Notes under the pieces: generated by a model | Database searches by the model: none | The model's input: only the letters and a program-made list of their open reading frames with translations | Told to the model about the DNA's origin: nothing | Position numbers and translations under genes: made by a program | Assembly: GCA_037783415.1 (NCBI GenBank) | Contig: JAZGTN010000054.1 | Coordinates: forward strand, 806,001-870,000 | Source of the DNA: Leptasterias polaris | Lineage: Eukaryota > Echinodermata > Asteroidea > Forcipulatida > Asteriidae | Reading direction: 5' to 3' | DNA length: 64,000 nucleotides | In this document: positions 54,601 to 60,862 of the stretch, in pieces | Position numbering within the stretch: position 1 is the stretch's first letter | Layout: each line of letters starts with the position of its first letter

Positions 54601-57600
54601 AAACAACTAAAGTCAAAATCACCCAATCAATAAAATATAAATAAAAAGTAAAAATACAAAATAAATTGTTTGTTATATTTAAGTTTAACAAAAAATAGAA
54701 AAATAATTTAAAATGAAATAAAACAAATAAATTATGCTAGATAGCAAAAGTTTTATAAATTTAACAAAAATAACGTTAGAGAAAAAGAAGAAGAACATTA
54801 ATATACAATTTTTTTTATATTGCTTTGAAGCTATACAGCTTCATTTATACACAAACAACAAAAACATTGACACAATTCACTCAGTCGATTAATCAGTTTC
54901 TGCCTTTGTAGTGTTTTGTGCAATATAAATGTCCGTTTATTATTATCATTATTATTTTTATTATTATTATTAATACATCGGACAAATTTGAAAGCTTAAT
55001 AAATAAGTTCCCCTAATTAGTCAATAAATAATGGGAAAGGGTATTTGTCTGTTTATACGACATTTGGATAATTGTTAGACCCCATACAGTTCAACCAGAT
55101 ACAGACCCAACTCTCCGTATTTTTTTAGCCTAAAAGTCTTCAGTAATGGATTTTATCATTCCCTTCTCTTTTTAATTTTACATATTAATTTGTGTAATTA
55201 CATAATTGTTTTGAAGGAATACATCTCCGCGATACGCTATTACCATGGTGATCTTGCAGCCAGGAATGTTCTGGTTGGGGCCAATCTTCAGATTAAGGTA
55301 TCGGACTTCGGTCTAGCTGCTGATATATATGAACGTGGATACAAGAGGCTGAAATCAGACGATAGACGACCTATAAAGTGGGCTAGTCTGGAGACCAATA
55401 CTACTGGGAAATGTTCGATTGAAGCCGACGTGTAAGTAAAAAAATAAAAAATAAACTAGGAGTGCTTTAATATTCCATCATGTAAGAGAAACAAGGAAAT
55501 GTACAGGTGTGCTAAAGTATAAATTTCAACGTCTTTAAATCACACACATACGAAATGATTGGGGAAAAAGGCCCTCTATTGACTCGAATGGTAACGAGTG
55601 ATCGAGTTCTTGTACAAAAATGCTTTTCTTAAATATGACAGTTCTTATAAGACATTATAAAACGTTAGAAGGATTACATTTCAAACAGTACTTTTTAAAA
55701 TTTAAGATTGTGAAACAGTGAGTGGTATTCAATTTAACGCTTAGAATATAAATATTTTAAATTGTGTTGTTAATTACTCTTACATATTTCTCTTTTTCTG
55801 ATTTGCCCCTAGTTGGTCATTCGGCATCGTGTTGTATGAAATATTCACCCTGGGAGATGCCCCATATCAGGGTATAGAGAATTCGGAGCTTATCCCTAAA
55901 TTAAAGCAGGGCTATCGTCTAGACCAGCCAGAAGACTGCTCCCTAGAGGTGTAAGTCACTATAAACTTAACGTCAACATTTTGTCAGATTCTTTCCAACT
56001 CTTTAGCAATTGTTAGTCGATCATTTCAACCTCCGTTTGTTTTTTCTAAAGTTTATCCTGATATCTTAACTTAATTTATTTGCAAATAAATTATTATATT
56101 GTTTTGCGTATTGAATACCTATTTCAATAGAAAGCATATGGAAAACCATGTCGAGTAGCATGGCTGAAAATGGGATTAGTATTTTCTGAGCCTTTGAACT
56201 GATGTGAAATGCAGTGGAACGGGACTATGTCTGGTGGAGAGAGTTATGCACTAATAAGTAACTTGCTGAGATGGCTGCAGTAAATGTGATGCCTCGGAGG
56301 GTTTTAAGAAACACCTAAACTGTTTCCTGGGGTCATAGCTCCCTGGCAATCCACTGAGCGATCCAGAAAGTCAAGGCTCGTTCTAGAAAACTGGTGTTTG
56401 CCCCAACAAAGGACCCATAACAACAACGGAGTTCCATGCGGAAAGTTCCCTTAGTTGACACTTTTCACCTTCATTTTGTAACCACATTGAAACTGTTCAT
56501 ATGGGTATATGGAGAAACTGTGGATAATGCGGCTCCAGACCATTTAAACCCATGGTCTGAACATCCTCATTCACTCAATAAGGTCTTTTTCTCCCTCTTC
56601 CCATCTTTGACTTTGTCTTATGTGTTTCCAACCTCTTGTGGTTATTAGCCCTTTTTCTTACCCCCCCCCCCCCCCCCCATTGGTCTTCGGTCTTTTTCAT
56701 TGTTCATCTCTCGCTTTTTCTGTGTGCTTTCTGCCCCCCTCTCTCTTTTCATTTCTGTCAATGTGACTGCTTCTGTTAAACCAATATAGGCCTACTTGTG
56801 TTGTGTCGACTTTTAGACTCTGATGGGTCAAAACGTCAAGCCATTTACTATTTTAATTGCATTTATATCATAGGTTATTTTTGGTTGGTAAACAGTTTGC
56901 AACAGCTAATTTAATTTTCGCATTTTTAATTTATTACATTCAGTACAAATCCTCGCTTTGACTCCTTGCATAGAACCATGCAGGAATAAAATTCCTCCAT
57001 AATAGAAGTTTTCCACCGTATTCCATTTACAGATATGACATAATGAGACAATGTTGGTTGGAGCATTCCTTGTTGCGGCCATCGTTTACTAAACTCACAG
57101 AGTTGCTAGAGGGTGTATTGGCGAAACACTCGGACTACATGGACCTAGAAGAATCGGCAGCTAGTATGAATGGAATCAAATCAGAACAAGTTCAATCCAA
57201 TGTAAGCATTTATAAGTACTGTGATGTCTGACCTATCTTGGCAAACTGTTTTCAATTAAACAAACACAAAATTATTTAAAACTACCAAGACGGGATTTGA
57301 ACCTTGGTGTGATCTCCGGATTAACATGCCGGCGCACTACCAACTGAGCCATCTAGCCGTAGTAATGTTGATGGTCTCCCTATTGTGTCATTCTGTAACT
57401 GCCGTAAAACCAGGGATCACACCCACGTTTACGATACAATATGTGAAGGGACAGAAGAGGAATCACCCAAACGAGGAAAGAACTAGTTATTTCAAATTTC
57501 TAGCTATAAACCACGACTCCATTCTTTTGGTGCTACGGTCCCACCAATGACAATGTCATCCAATGTCATCCCTTACCCCTTGGTGCAACGGTCCCATCAA

Positions 57601-60600
57601 TGACAATGTCATCCCTTACCCCTTGGTGCAACGGTCCCACCAAGGACAATTATATCCCTTACCCCTTGGTGCAACGGTCCCACCAAGGACAATGTCATCC
57701 CTTACCCCTTGGTGCAACGGTCCCACCAATGACAATGTTAACCCTTAATTCTTGGTGCAACGGTCCCACCAATGACAATGTTATCCCTTACTTCTTGGTG
57801 CAACGGTCCCACCAATGACAATGTTATCCCTTAATTCTTGGTGCAACGGTCCAACCAATGACAATTGCTTCTCTTACCCCTTGGTGCAACGGTCCAACCA
57901 ATGACAATGTCTTCTCTTACCGCTTGGTGCAACGGTCCCACCAATGACAATGTTATCTCTTAACTCTTGGTGCAACGGTCCCACCAATGACAATGTTACC
58001 CTTACTTCTTGGTGCAACGGTCTCACCCTTACCTCAAAGGTTCCATCCCACCAATGACAATATTATTCCTTTCGCCCTTTGTGCAACGATCCCATCCCAC
58101 CAATGACAGTGTCATCCATTATCTTTTGGTGCAACGGTCCGAGAAATGACATTGTTGTCCCTTACCCTTTAATGCAACGGTCCCTCAAAGGAAAATGTCA
58201 TCCCTTCCCCCTTGGTGCAAAGGTTCCACCAATGACAATGTTGTCCGTTACCTCTTGGTGCAACGGTCCCACCATTGACAATGTTATCCATTACCTTTTG
58301 GTGCAACGGTCCCACCAATGATATTGTCATCCCTTAATTCTTGGTACAACGGTCTCATCCCACCAATGACAATGTTATCCCTTACCTCTTGGTGCAACGG
58401 TCCCACCGAGGACAATGTTATCCCTTACCTACCTCTTGGTGCAACGGTCAAATAAATGACAATGTTATTCCTTACCCTTGGTGCAACAGTCCCACCAATG
58501 ACAATGTTATCCCTTACCTCTTGGTGCAACAGTCCCACCAATGACATTGTCATCCGTTAATTCTTGGTGCAACGGTCCCACCAAGGCCAATGTTATCCGT
58601 TACCTCATGTTGCAACGGTCCCACCAAGGACAAGGTTATCCCTTACCTCTTGATGCAACGGTCCCACCAATGACAGTGTCATCCCTTACTTCTTGGTGCA
58701 ACGGTCCCACCAATGAGAATATTATCCCTTACCTCATGGTGCAATGGTCCCATCCCACAAATGACAATATTATCCCTTACCTCTTGGTGCAACGGTCCCA
58801 CCAAGGACAATGATATCCCTTACCTCTTGGGGCAACGGTCCCACCAATGACAATGTCACCCCTTACCTCTTGATGCAACGGTCCAACCTAGGACATTGTT
58901 ATCCTTTACCTCTTGGTGCAACAGTCCAACCAATGACAATGTCATCCCTTACCTCTTGGTCCAACGGTCCCACCAATGTCAATCTCATCCCTTACCTCTT
59001 GATGTAACGGTCCAACCTAGGACATTGTTATCCTTTACCTCTTGGTGGAACGGTCCCACCAATGACAAAGATATCTCTTTACCTCTTGGTGCAACGGTCC
59101 CACAAAGGAAAATGTCATCCCTTCCCTCTTGTTGCAAAGGTCCCACCAGTGACAATGTTGTCCGTTACCTCTTGGTGCAACGGTCCCACCATTGACAATA
59201 TTATCCCATTAACCCTTTGTGCAACGGTCCAATCCCACCAAGGAAAATGTTGTCCCTGACCTCTTGGTGCAACGGTCCCACCGAGGACAAGGTTATCCCT
59301 TACCTCTTGGTGCAACGGTCCAATCAATGACATTGTCATCCCTTACGTCTTGGTGCAACGGTCCCATCAATGACAATGTCACCTCTTACCCCTTGGTGCA
59401 ACGGTCCCACCAATGACAATGTCATCCCTTACGCCTTGGTGCAACGGTCCCATCAATGACAATGTCATCCCTTACCCCTTGGTGCAACGGTCCCACCAAT
59501 GACAATGTTATCCCTTACCTCATGGTGCAACGTTCCCACAAAGGAAAATGTCATCCCTTACCTCTTGGTTCAACGGTCCCACCAATGACATTGTCATCCC
59601 TTAATTCTTGGTGCAAAGATCCCATCCCACCAATGACAATGTTATCCCATTACCCTTTTGTGCAACGGTCCAATCCCACCAAGAACAATGTTATCCCTTA
59701 CCTCTTGGTGCAACGGTCCAACCAATGACAATGTCTTCTCTTACCCCTTGGTGCAACGGTCCCATCAATGACAATGTCATCCCTTACCCCTTGGTGCAAC
59801 GGTCCCTTACCCCTTGGTGCAACGGTCCCACCAATGACAATGTTATCCCTTACCTCATGGTGCAACGTTCCCACAAAGGAAAATCCAATCCCACCAAGGA
59901 AAATTTTGTCCCTGACCTCTTGGTGCAACGGTCCCACCGAGGACAAGGTTATCCCTTTACCTCTTGGTGCAACGGTCCAATCAATGACATTGTCATCCCT
60001 TACGTCTTGGTGCAACGTTTTCTTCAATGACAATGTCATCCCCTACCCCTTGGTGCAACGGTCCCACCAATGATATTGTCATATCCCTTAAATTCTTGGT
60101 ACAACGGTCTCATCCCACCAATGACAATGTCATCCCTTACCCCTTGGTGCAACGGTCCCACCAATGACATTGTTATCCCTTACCTCTTGGTGCAACGGTC
60201 CCACCAATGACATTGTCATCCCTTATCTCTTGGTGTAACGGTCCCACCAATGACATTGTCATCCCTTATCTCTTGGTGTAACGGTCCCACCAGTGACACT
60301 GCATATCTCTTGGTGAACAGTTCCCAAAGGACAATGTTATCCCTAACCCCTTGGCTCGACGGTTTCCCAGGGAAAATAGCATCCCGTACCCCCTGGTGAC
60401 AATAGTCTTTGAATGATGTTACTTTAACGCTTATTAGTGATGCAAGCTCAAGCACAATATGGTGGTGAAGAGCAAGACCCCCCCCCCCCCCCCCCCCCTT
60501 CCCCGGCAAATACGTATGACGTTGAGTTTGACAGAGTTAAGAATCAAATTGAGCAATTATTGGGGGAACTGTTTTTTCTTGAAAAGTCGAGTTTGAATGA

Positions 60601-60862
60601 AACTGCTTGAAGGGAATTTGCCACATTTCTTTCCCATTATATCACATTGTTTCAGGAAATGTCTAATCTTTCTGGAGAACCAGACGAATTGAATTTATGG
60701 CTGCACGTCACGGGTGAGATTCCAGAGAGTTTAAGAACACTAGACTTTGTTCCGATGACAGAGGAGGGTACGGTCAGTGATGATTCAATTCAACGCTTGG
60801 AACTGGAGAACCTAAAGTTTGATCGTTTTCCTGACAGTGACATTGTGACGCTGACAGTATAA
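36490..60862 (+). CDS. Receptor tyrosine kinase gene, 17 candidate exons
   Basis: A single-pass receptor that would bind an extracellular ligand and phosphorylate tyrosines. Order: signal peptide (36490), fibronectin-III-like ectodomain (38085-51492), transmembrane span (51591-51710), kinase domain (51998-57201), tail (60656-60862). Exons: 36490-36616, 36759-36855, 38085-38192, 47064-47152, 48322-48378, 48421-48586, 48936-49150, 49303-49398, 51360-51492, 51591-51710, 51998-52171, 53116-53297, 53869-53952, 55217-55431, 55813-55950, 57033-57201, 60656-60862. All junctions agree in phase except between 36855 and 38085, where a small exon may be missing. The predicted product is near 790 residues. 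The kinase resembles FGFR/RET-type receptors, but the subfamily was not determined. The catalytic loop reads HGDLAARN. Introns host two other genes and many repeats. Confidence 0.88.
36759..36855 (+). CDS. RTK candidate exon 2: ectodomain strand segment
   Basis: One frame only is open: SIPIGFEGTLLPVISSKG, then LVLYFDCWLEVVK, ending at donor GTAAGT. The start fits exon 1 phase, but the acceptor has a weak pyrimidine tract and the end phase does not fit exon 3 directly. Confidence 0.45.
37030..38054. mobile_element. TTAA MITE family member with nested palindromes
   Basis: The left end TTAAAGGGACACGTTGCC (37030) and the right end GGCAAAGTGTCCCTTTAA (to 38054) are inverted, with TTAA outermost on both sides. 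Inside is the CCATTTATGGGAGTC hairpin shared with the 25746 copy (37193-37230) and a second inverted repeat (37555-37703: GGGAATAACCAGCCACATAT against its complement). It lies in the kinase intron before exon 38085. Confidence 0.7.
38085..38192 (+). CDS. RTK exon 3: fibronectin-III-like first half
   Basis: Acceptor TTTGACGTCGCAG. The frame reads VQANISWARPPGY near the end, the conserved Trp and Pro of an FN3 B-strand region, and joins in phase (T plus AT) to exon 47064. Donor GTAAAT is weak. Confidence 0.7.
38208..38345. repeat. Short inverted repeat in the kinase intron
   Basis: ATTAGAGACTACAGCTACGG is inverted, imperfectly, as CCGTAGTCGCCAATT about 80 bp downstream. Probably a MITE relic. 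Confidence 0.5.
39345..39505 (+). repeat. Degenerate short tandem repeat (GCGGATTACT-type)
   Basis: GGCGGAT(T)A and TTACT(A)TTC words alternate 6-7 times with variable spacing. No ORF of note. Confidence 0.6.
40207..40532 (+). pseudogene. THAP zinc-finger domain exon with frameshift and no ATG
   Basis: The frame at 40207 reads NSCAVGGCTRNTNKNPDV and then YRFP, the start of a THAP domain (C2CH zinc finger, sequence-specific DNA binding). At about 40280 a 1-nt loss or 2-nt gain shifts the frame; it resumes at 40284 as DPVQRRGWVETNTRKNF and ICSAHFTDDC, giving the third Cys and the His. So all four ligands (C-x4-C...C-x2-H) are present in two frames. The codon where Met is expected is CTG, and a stop lies just upstream. 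A donor GTAAGT follows at 40533. It is a pseudogene, or a sequencing error disrupts a real gene. Confidence 0.7.
41420..41573 (+). CDS. Exon downstream of the THAP domain, probably the same gene
   Basis: Acceptor TTCTTAATAATTTCAG at 41419, then a frame reading YVKRIIKAAVLLCQQGEKTS and a Ser/Pro-rich stretch, with a possible donor GTGAAG at 41574. Its start phase (1) does not match the THAP exon end (phase 0 in the shifted frame), so an exon may be missing or the frameshift may matter. Confidence 0.5.
41610..41856 (+). CDS. Basic C-terminal exon with NLS-like motif
   Basis: If the 36 bp from 41574 to 41609 (GTGAAG...TTGGCAG) are removed, the frame continues in phase through RQQRKKRKVLTEEG, a nuclear-localisation-like cluster, and KKRTKADDDGSKKGQ to a TAG at 41854-41856. 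Alternating Lys-rich and acidic stretches suit a nuclear DNA-binding protein, in keeping with the THAP exon upstream. Confidence 0.5.
41985..42255 (+). mobile_element. tRNA-derived SINE, (TGAAA)n tail
   Basis: The head is tRNA-like with A-box-like TTGGTGTAGAGG (near 42008) and a perfect B-box GGTTCGAATCC (near 42049). The body contains GGGGTTTTCCTCCCACATCT and the end is AATAAATGAAATGAAAATT. The tail resembles the GAAAT tail of the minus-strand LINE at 22668-24105, a possible partner. A different family from the SINE at 1221. Confidence 0.75.
42571..43030 (+). repeat. Imperfect tandem duplication, about 220-bp period, with a MITE scar in copy 2
   Basis: GGTGG-C-TTTAGTATGTCT starts near 42581 and again near 42800; further shared blocks are GAATTAGTTTTG/CAATTAGTTTTGG, AAATTGAAACT and CTTGTGTAC-like ends. 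Copy 2 has an extra TTAAAGGCAACGTGTCCCTT (42870-42892), a terminus of the TTAA MITE family, where copy 1 has none. Confidence 0.7.
43221..43430. repeat. Inverted repeat sharing words with the Penelope-like 3' end
   Basis: Left arm (43221-43311: GCATGGTGGGGTCAGGTTTG, GTACTGGTGGTTCTGAAAAG) and right arm (43346-43430) are complementary over about 85 bp. The outer segment GCATGGTG-GGT...GGTTTGC-GT-ACACCATGT also occurs at 47220-47270 next to the Penelope-like element. Confidence 0.75.
43802..43946 (-). CDS. P2X7-C-like exon 3 (terminal)
   Basis: Acceptor TTTGTTTGCAG; the exon encodes YRHVAYRLVVRWCWGYLGRF and VPLPSCIMDAIRR, then a short tail and a TAA at 43804-43802. The human P2X7 counterpart is the LRHCAYR...LPSCC...IRKEFP segment. 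Confidence 0.85.
44038..44056 (+). repeat. Poly(C) tract
   Basis: About 19 C inside the intron of the P2X7-C-like gene. Confidence 0.95.
44474..44719 (-). CDS. P2X7-C-like exon 2 (Cys-rich)
   Basis: 246 nt between acceptor TTTATTTTTTCAG and donor GTAAGT, both phase 2. Encodes CSCNHY, NCVCCKEVQKTREQM and FEAVCLHPAVLQTAYLQYR. The cysteines match the presumed zinc-ligand positions of the family. Confidence 0.85.
45526..45790 (-). CDS. P2X7-C-like exon 1 (acidic, with TGA)
   Basis: Ends at donor GTGAGT after RLNNTEW. Ser/Asp/Glu-rich upstream part (HSVDEEELANTYDSIDSEDS), then the TGA at 45674-45672 and a further acidic stretch (SSSEDEEGVDEAW). A run of 10 A near 45771-45780 could hide a frame error. 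No start codon identified. Confidence 0.65.
47064..47152 (+). CDS. RTK exon 4: fibronectin-III-like second half
   Basis: Acceptor TTCCAAATTCTAG, donor GTAAGG, phase 1 to 0. Frame: FDGYAVETVYDRAVSQ and SCILDNPNYQLT. The Y-x-Y-x-V pattern is the FN3 C-strand, following the Trp/Pro of exon 3. Confidence 0.75.
47205..48090 (-). mobile_element. Penelope-like element 3' fragment with GIY-YIG endonuclease
   Basis: On the minus strand 48087-47890 reads KLHTHKGNHDSSRQAGVYRI then PCSCGKVYIGETGRDLTTR: a GIY-YIG nuclease core with the Cys-containing insert typical of Penelope-like elements. After a frameshift near 47895 the C-terminal part continues (RPFDLDNVVDWYRAQI, RRIRKAIEIHKHN) to a stop at 47531. 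The RT half is missing, so this is a 5'-truncated copy. It sits in a kinase intron. The region 47205-47530 is its likely 3' UTR and terminal repeat. Confidence 0.85.
48322..48378 (+). CDS. RTK exon 5
   Basis: 19 codons, RTEWIYLMNLRFGYDVRIH, between acceptor TTTTTTCAAACTAG and donor GTAAGT, phase 0 on both sides. Confidence 0.7.
48421..48586 (+). CDS. RTK exon 6
   Basis: Frame VDPLQTAFEKTKTQSESYF then VYSANLTARVRNR, ending in phase 1 at GTACGG; joins in phase to exon 7. The left border assumes a 42-bp intron (48379-48420) ending CGTTAG; the frame upstream of it is closed by that TAG. Confidence 0.6.
48606..48656 (+). repeat. (TTC)n polypyrimidine microsatellite
   Basis: TTCTTCTTC repeats with a short interruption, in the intron after exon 6. 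Confidence 0.95.
48936..49150 (+). CDS. RTK exon 7: second fibronectin-III-like segment
   Basis: Acceptor ACATTTCAG, donor GTAAGT, phase 1 to 0. Frame: DIPVMSKPVGLRVDDITTW, MFTVFWHPPVQIAVDRMIGE and FEVWVIRSDSR, an FN3-like B/C strand pattern. Confidence 0.8.
49303..49398 (+). CDS. RTK exon 8
   Basis: 32 codons starting GQMMYTNPFDVSFEQSFQ and including NWTEDIEIT with one N-glycosylation sequon; phase 0 on both sides, donor GTATGA. Confidence 0.75.
49727..51155. mobile_element. Foldback-like element with short tandem repeats in inverted ends
   Basis: The left end (GCGGCCCCTAAATGTAGACC, then CCTAAATGTAGCCCCGAAC and similar repeats to 49800) is inverted at the right (50950-51155), which consists of many variants of GGTCGGGCTACATTTAGG and ends GGGGCCGC. 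The middle 1.1 kb is unique and non-coding. The arms are unequal in copy number. It occupies the intron between kinase exons 8 and 9. Confidence 0.7.
51360..51492 (+). CDS. RTK exon 9: juxtamembrane ectodomain
   Basis: Acceptor CATATTTTACAG, donor GTAAGT, phase 0 to 1. Frame VQGFLNSGNKSCRTNSQSLQ, then HHFNITTNTTKEQPV with N-glycosylation sequons (NKS, NIT, NTT). Confidence 0.75.
51591..51710 (+). CDS. RTK exon 10: transmembrane segment
   Basis: The frame encodes VIWIIVASFSGVVVVLLVVI, a clear membrane span, followed by CRRRRTRT as stop-transfer. It ends CTAAAAG with GCAAGT, so the intron would use a GC donor. The following exon joins in phase. Confidence 0.88.
51998..52171 (+). CDS. RTK exon 11: kinase glycine loop and ATP lysine
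   Basis: EIGRGSFGVVYKGVAFGSF is the G-x-G-x-x-G loop; PVAVKSIK carries the conserved Lys of strand beta-3. Phase 1 on both sides; donor GTTGGT. Confidence 0.93.
52614..52749. mobile_element. MITE, 136 bp, in the kinase intron
   Basis: CCAGGGGTCGATTTCACAAA at the left is inverted at the right (TTTGTGAAATCGGCCCCTGG). The interior is built of GGACTAGTCCTA-like and AAGACTAGTCTTA palindromes. Confidence 0.85.
53116..53297 (+). CDS. RTK exon 12: helix C and hinge
   Basis: MKKLFLDEIELMIEIGSHPN has the helix-C Glu and the HPN turn; YLLLTEFMKYGDLLHFM is the strand beta-5/hinge region with GDL. Acceptor TTTTACTTAG, donor GTAAAA. Confidence 0.92.
53869..53952 (+). CDS. RTK exon 13: kinase insert and helix E start
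   Basis: 28 codons from SKAAEEDSIYKVTELPKL to QIARQIARGM, the short insert and the helix before the catalytic loop. Acceptor AATTTCAACAG, donor GTTAGT. Confidence 0.85.
54905..54975 (+). mobile_element. 3' end fragment of the (ATT)n-tailed LINE/SINE family
   Basis: GTGCAATATAAATGTCCG followed by (ATT)n resembles the 3' ends at 22095-22126 and 1545-1590. No tRNA head was recognised upstream, so a 5'-truncated LINE is more likely than a SINE. Confidence 0.55.
55217..55431 (+). CDS. RTK exon 14: catalytic loop, DFG, activation segment
   Basis: YYHGDLAARNVLVG is the catalytic loop with Asp and Asn present but Gly in place of the Arg of HRD. VSDFGLAADIYERGYKRL is DFG and the activation segment with two tyrosines; RRPIKWASLE is the P+1/APE-equivalent. 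Phase 0 to 2, donor GTAAGT. Confidence 0.95.
55813..55950 (+). CDS. RTK exon 15: kinase C-lobe
   Basis: WSFGIVLYEIFTLGDAPYQG and IPKLKQGYRLDQPEDC are subdomains IX-X of tyrosine kinases (DVWSFG completed across the splice). Phase 2 on both sides; donor GTAAGT. Confidence 0.95.
56661..56678 (+). repeat. Poly(C) tract
   Basis: 18 C in the intron after exon 15. Confidence 0.95.
57033..57201 (+). CDS. RTK exon 16: end of kinase domain
   Basis: MRQCWLEHSLLRPSFTKL holds the conserved CW...RP of subdomain XI. Then KHSDYMDLEES, a candidate SH2-binding tyrosine, before donor GTAAGC in phase 0. Confidence 0.93.
57286..57362 (-). mobile_element. tRNA-like SINE head
   Basis: The minus strand has A-box-like TGGCTCAGTTGGTAG and the B-box GGTTCAAATCCCG, with an anticodon-arm-like middle. 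Related to the head at 24405-24470. Located in the last kinase intron. Confidence 0.65.
57530..60300 (+). repeat. Minisatellite of about 43-bp units, about 60 copies
   Basis: The unit contains GGTGCAACGGTCCCACCAAT followed by GACAATGTTATCCCTTACC. Copies differ by substitutions and small indels, with higher-order duplications (the CAATCCCACCAAGGAAAATG variant recurs). It fills most of the intron before the last kinase exon. Several open frames in it are by-products of the repeat. Confidence 0.95.
60478..60498 (+). repeat. Poly(C) tract, 21 bp
   Basis: Uninterrupted C run close to the acceptor of the last kinase exon. Confidence 0.95.
60656..60862 (+). CDS. RTK exon 17: C-terminal tail
   Basis: Acceptor TCACATTGTTTCAG, phase 0. 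68 codons, acidic, from EMSNLSGEPDELNLWLHVTG to a C-terminus SDIVTLTV and a TAA. The last residues T-V at positions -2 and 0 fit a class I PDZ ligand. There is no Tyr in this exon. Confidence 0.85.
   Translation, partial: EMSNLSGEPDELNLWLHVTGEIPESLRTLDFVPMTEEGTVSDDSIQRLELENLKFDRFPDSDIVTLTV

Noticed and set aside
57563..60073. Open frames in the 43-bp minisatellite
   Set aside because: Repeat-derived peptides that shift frame with each indel.
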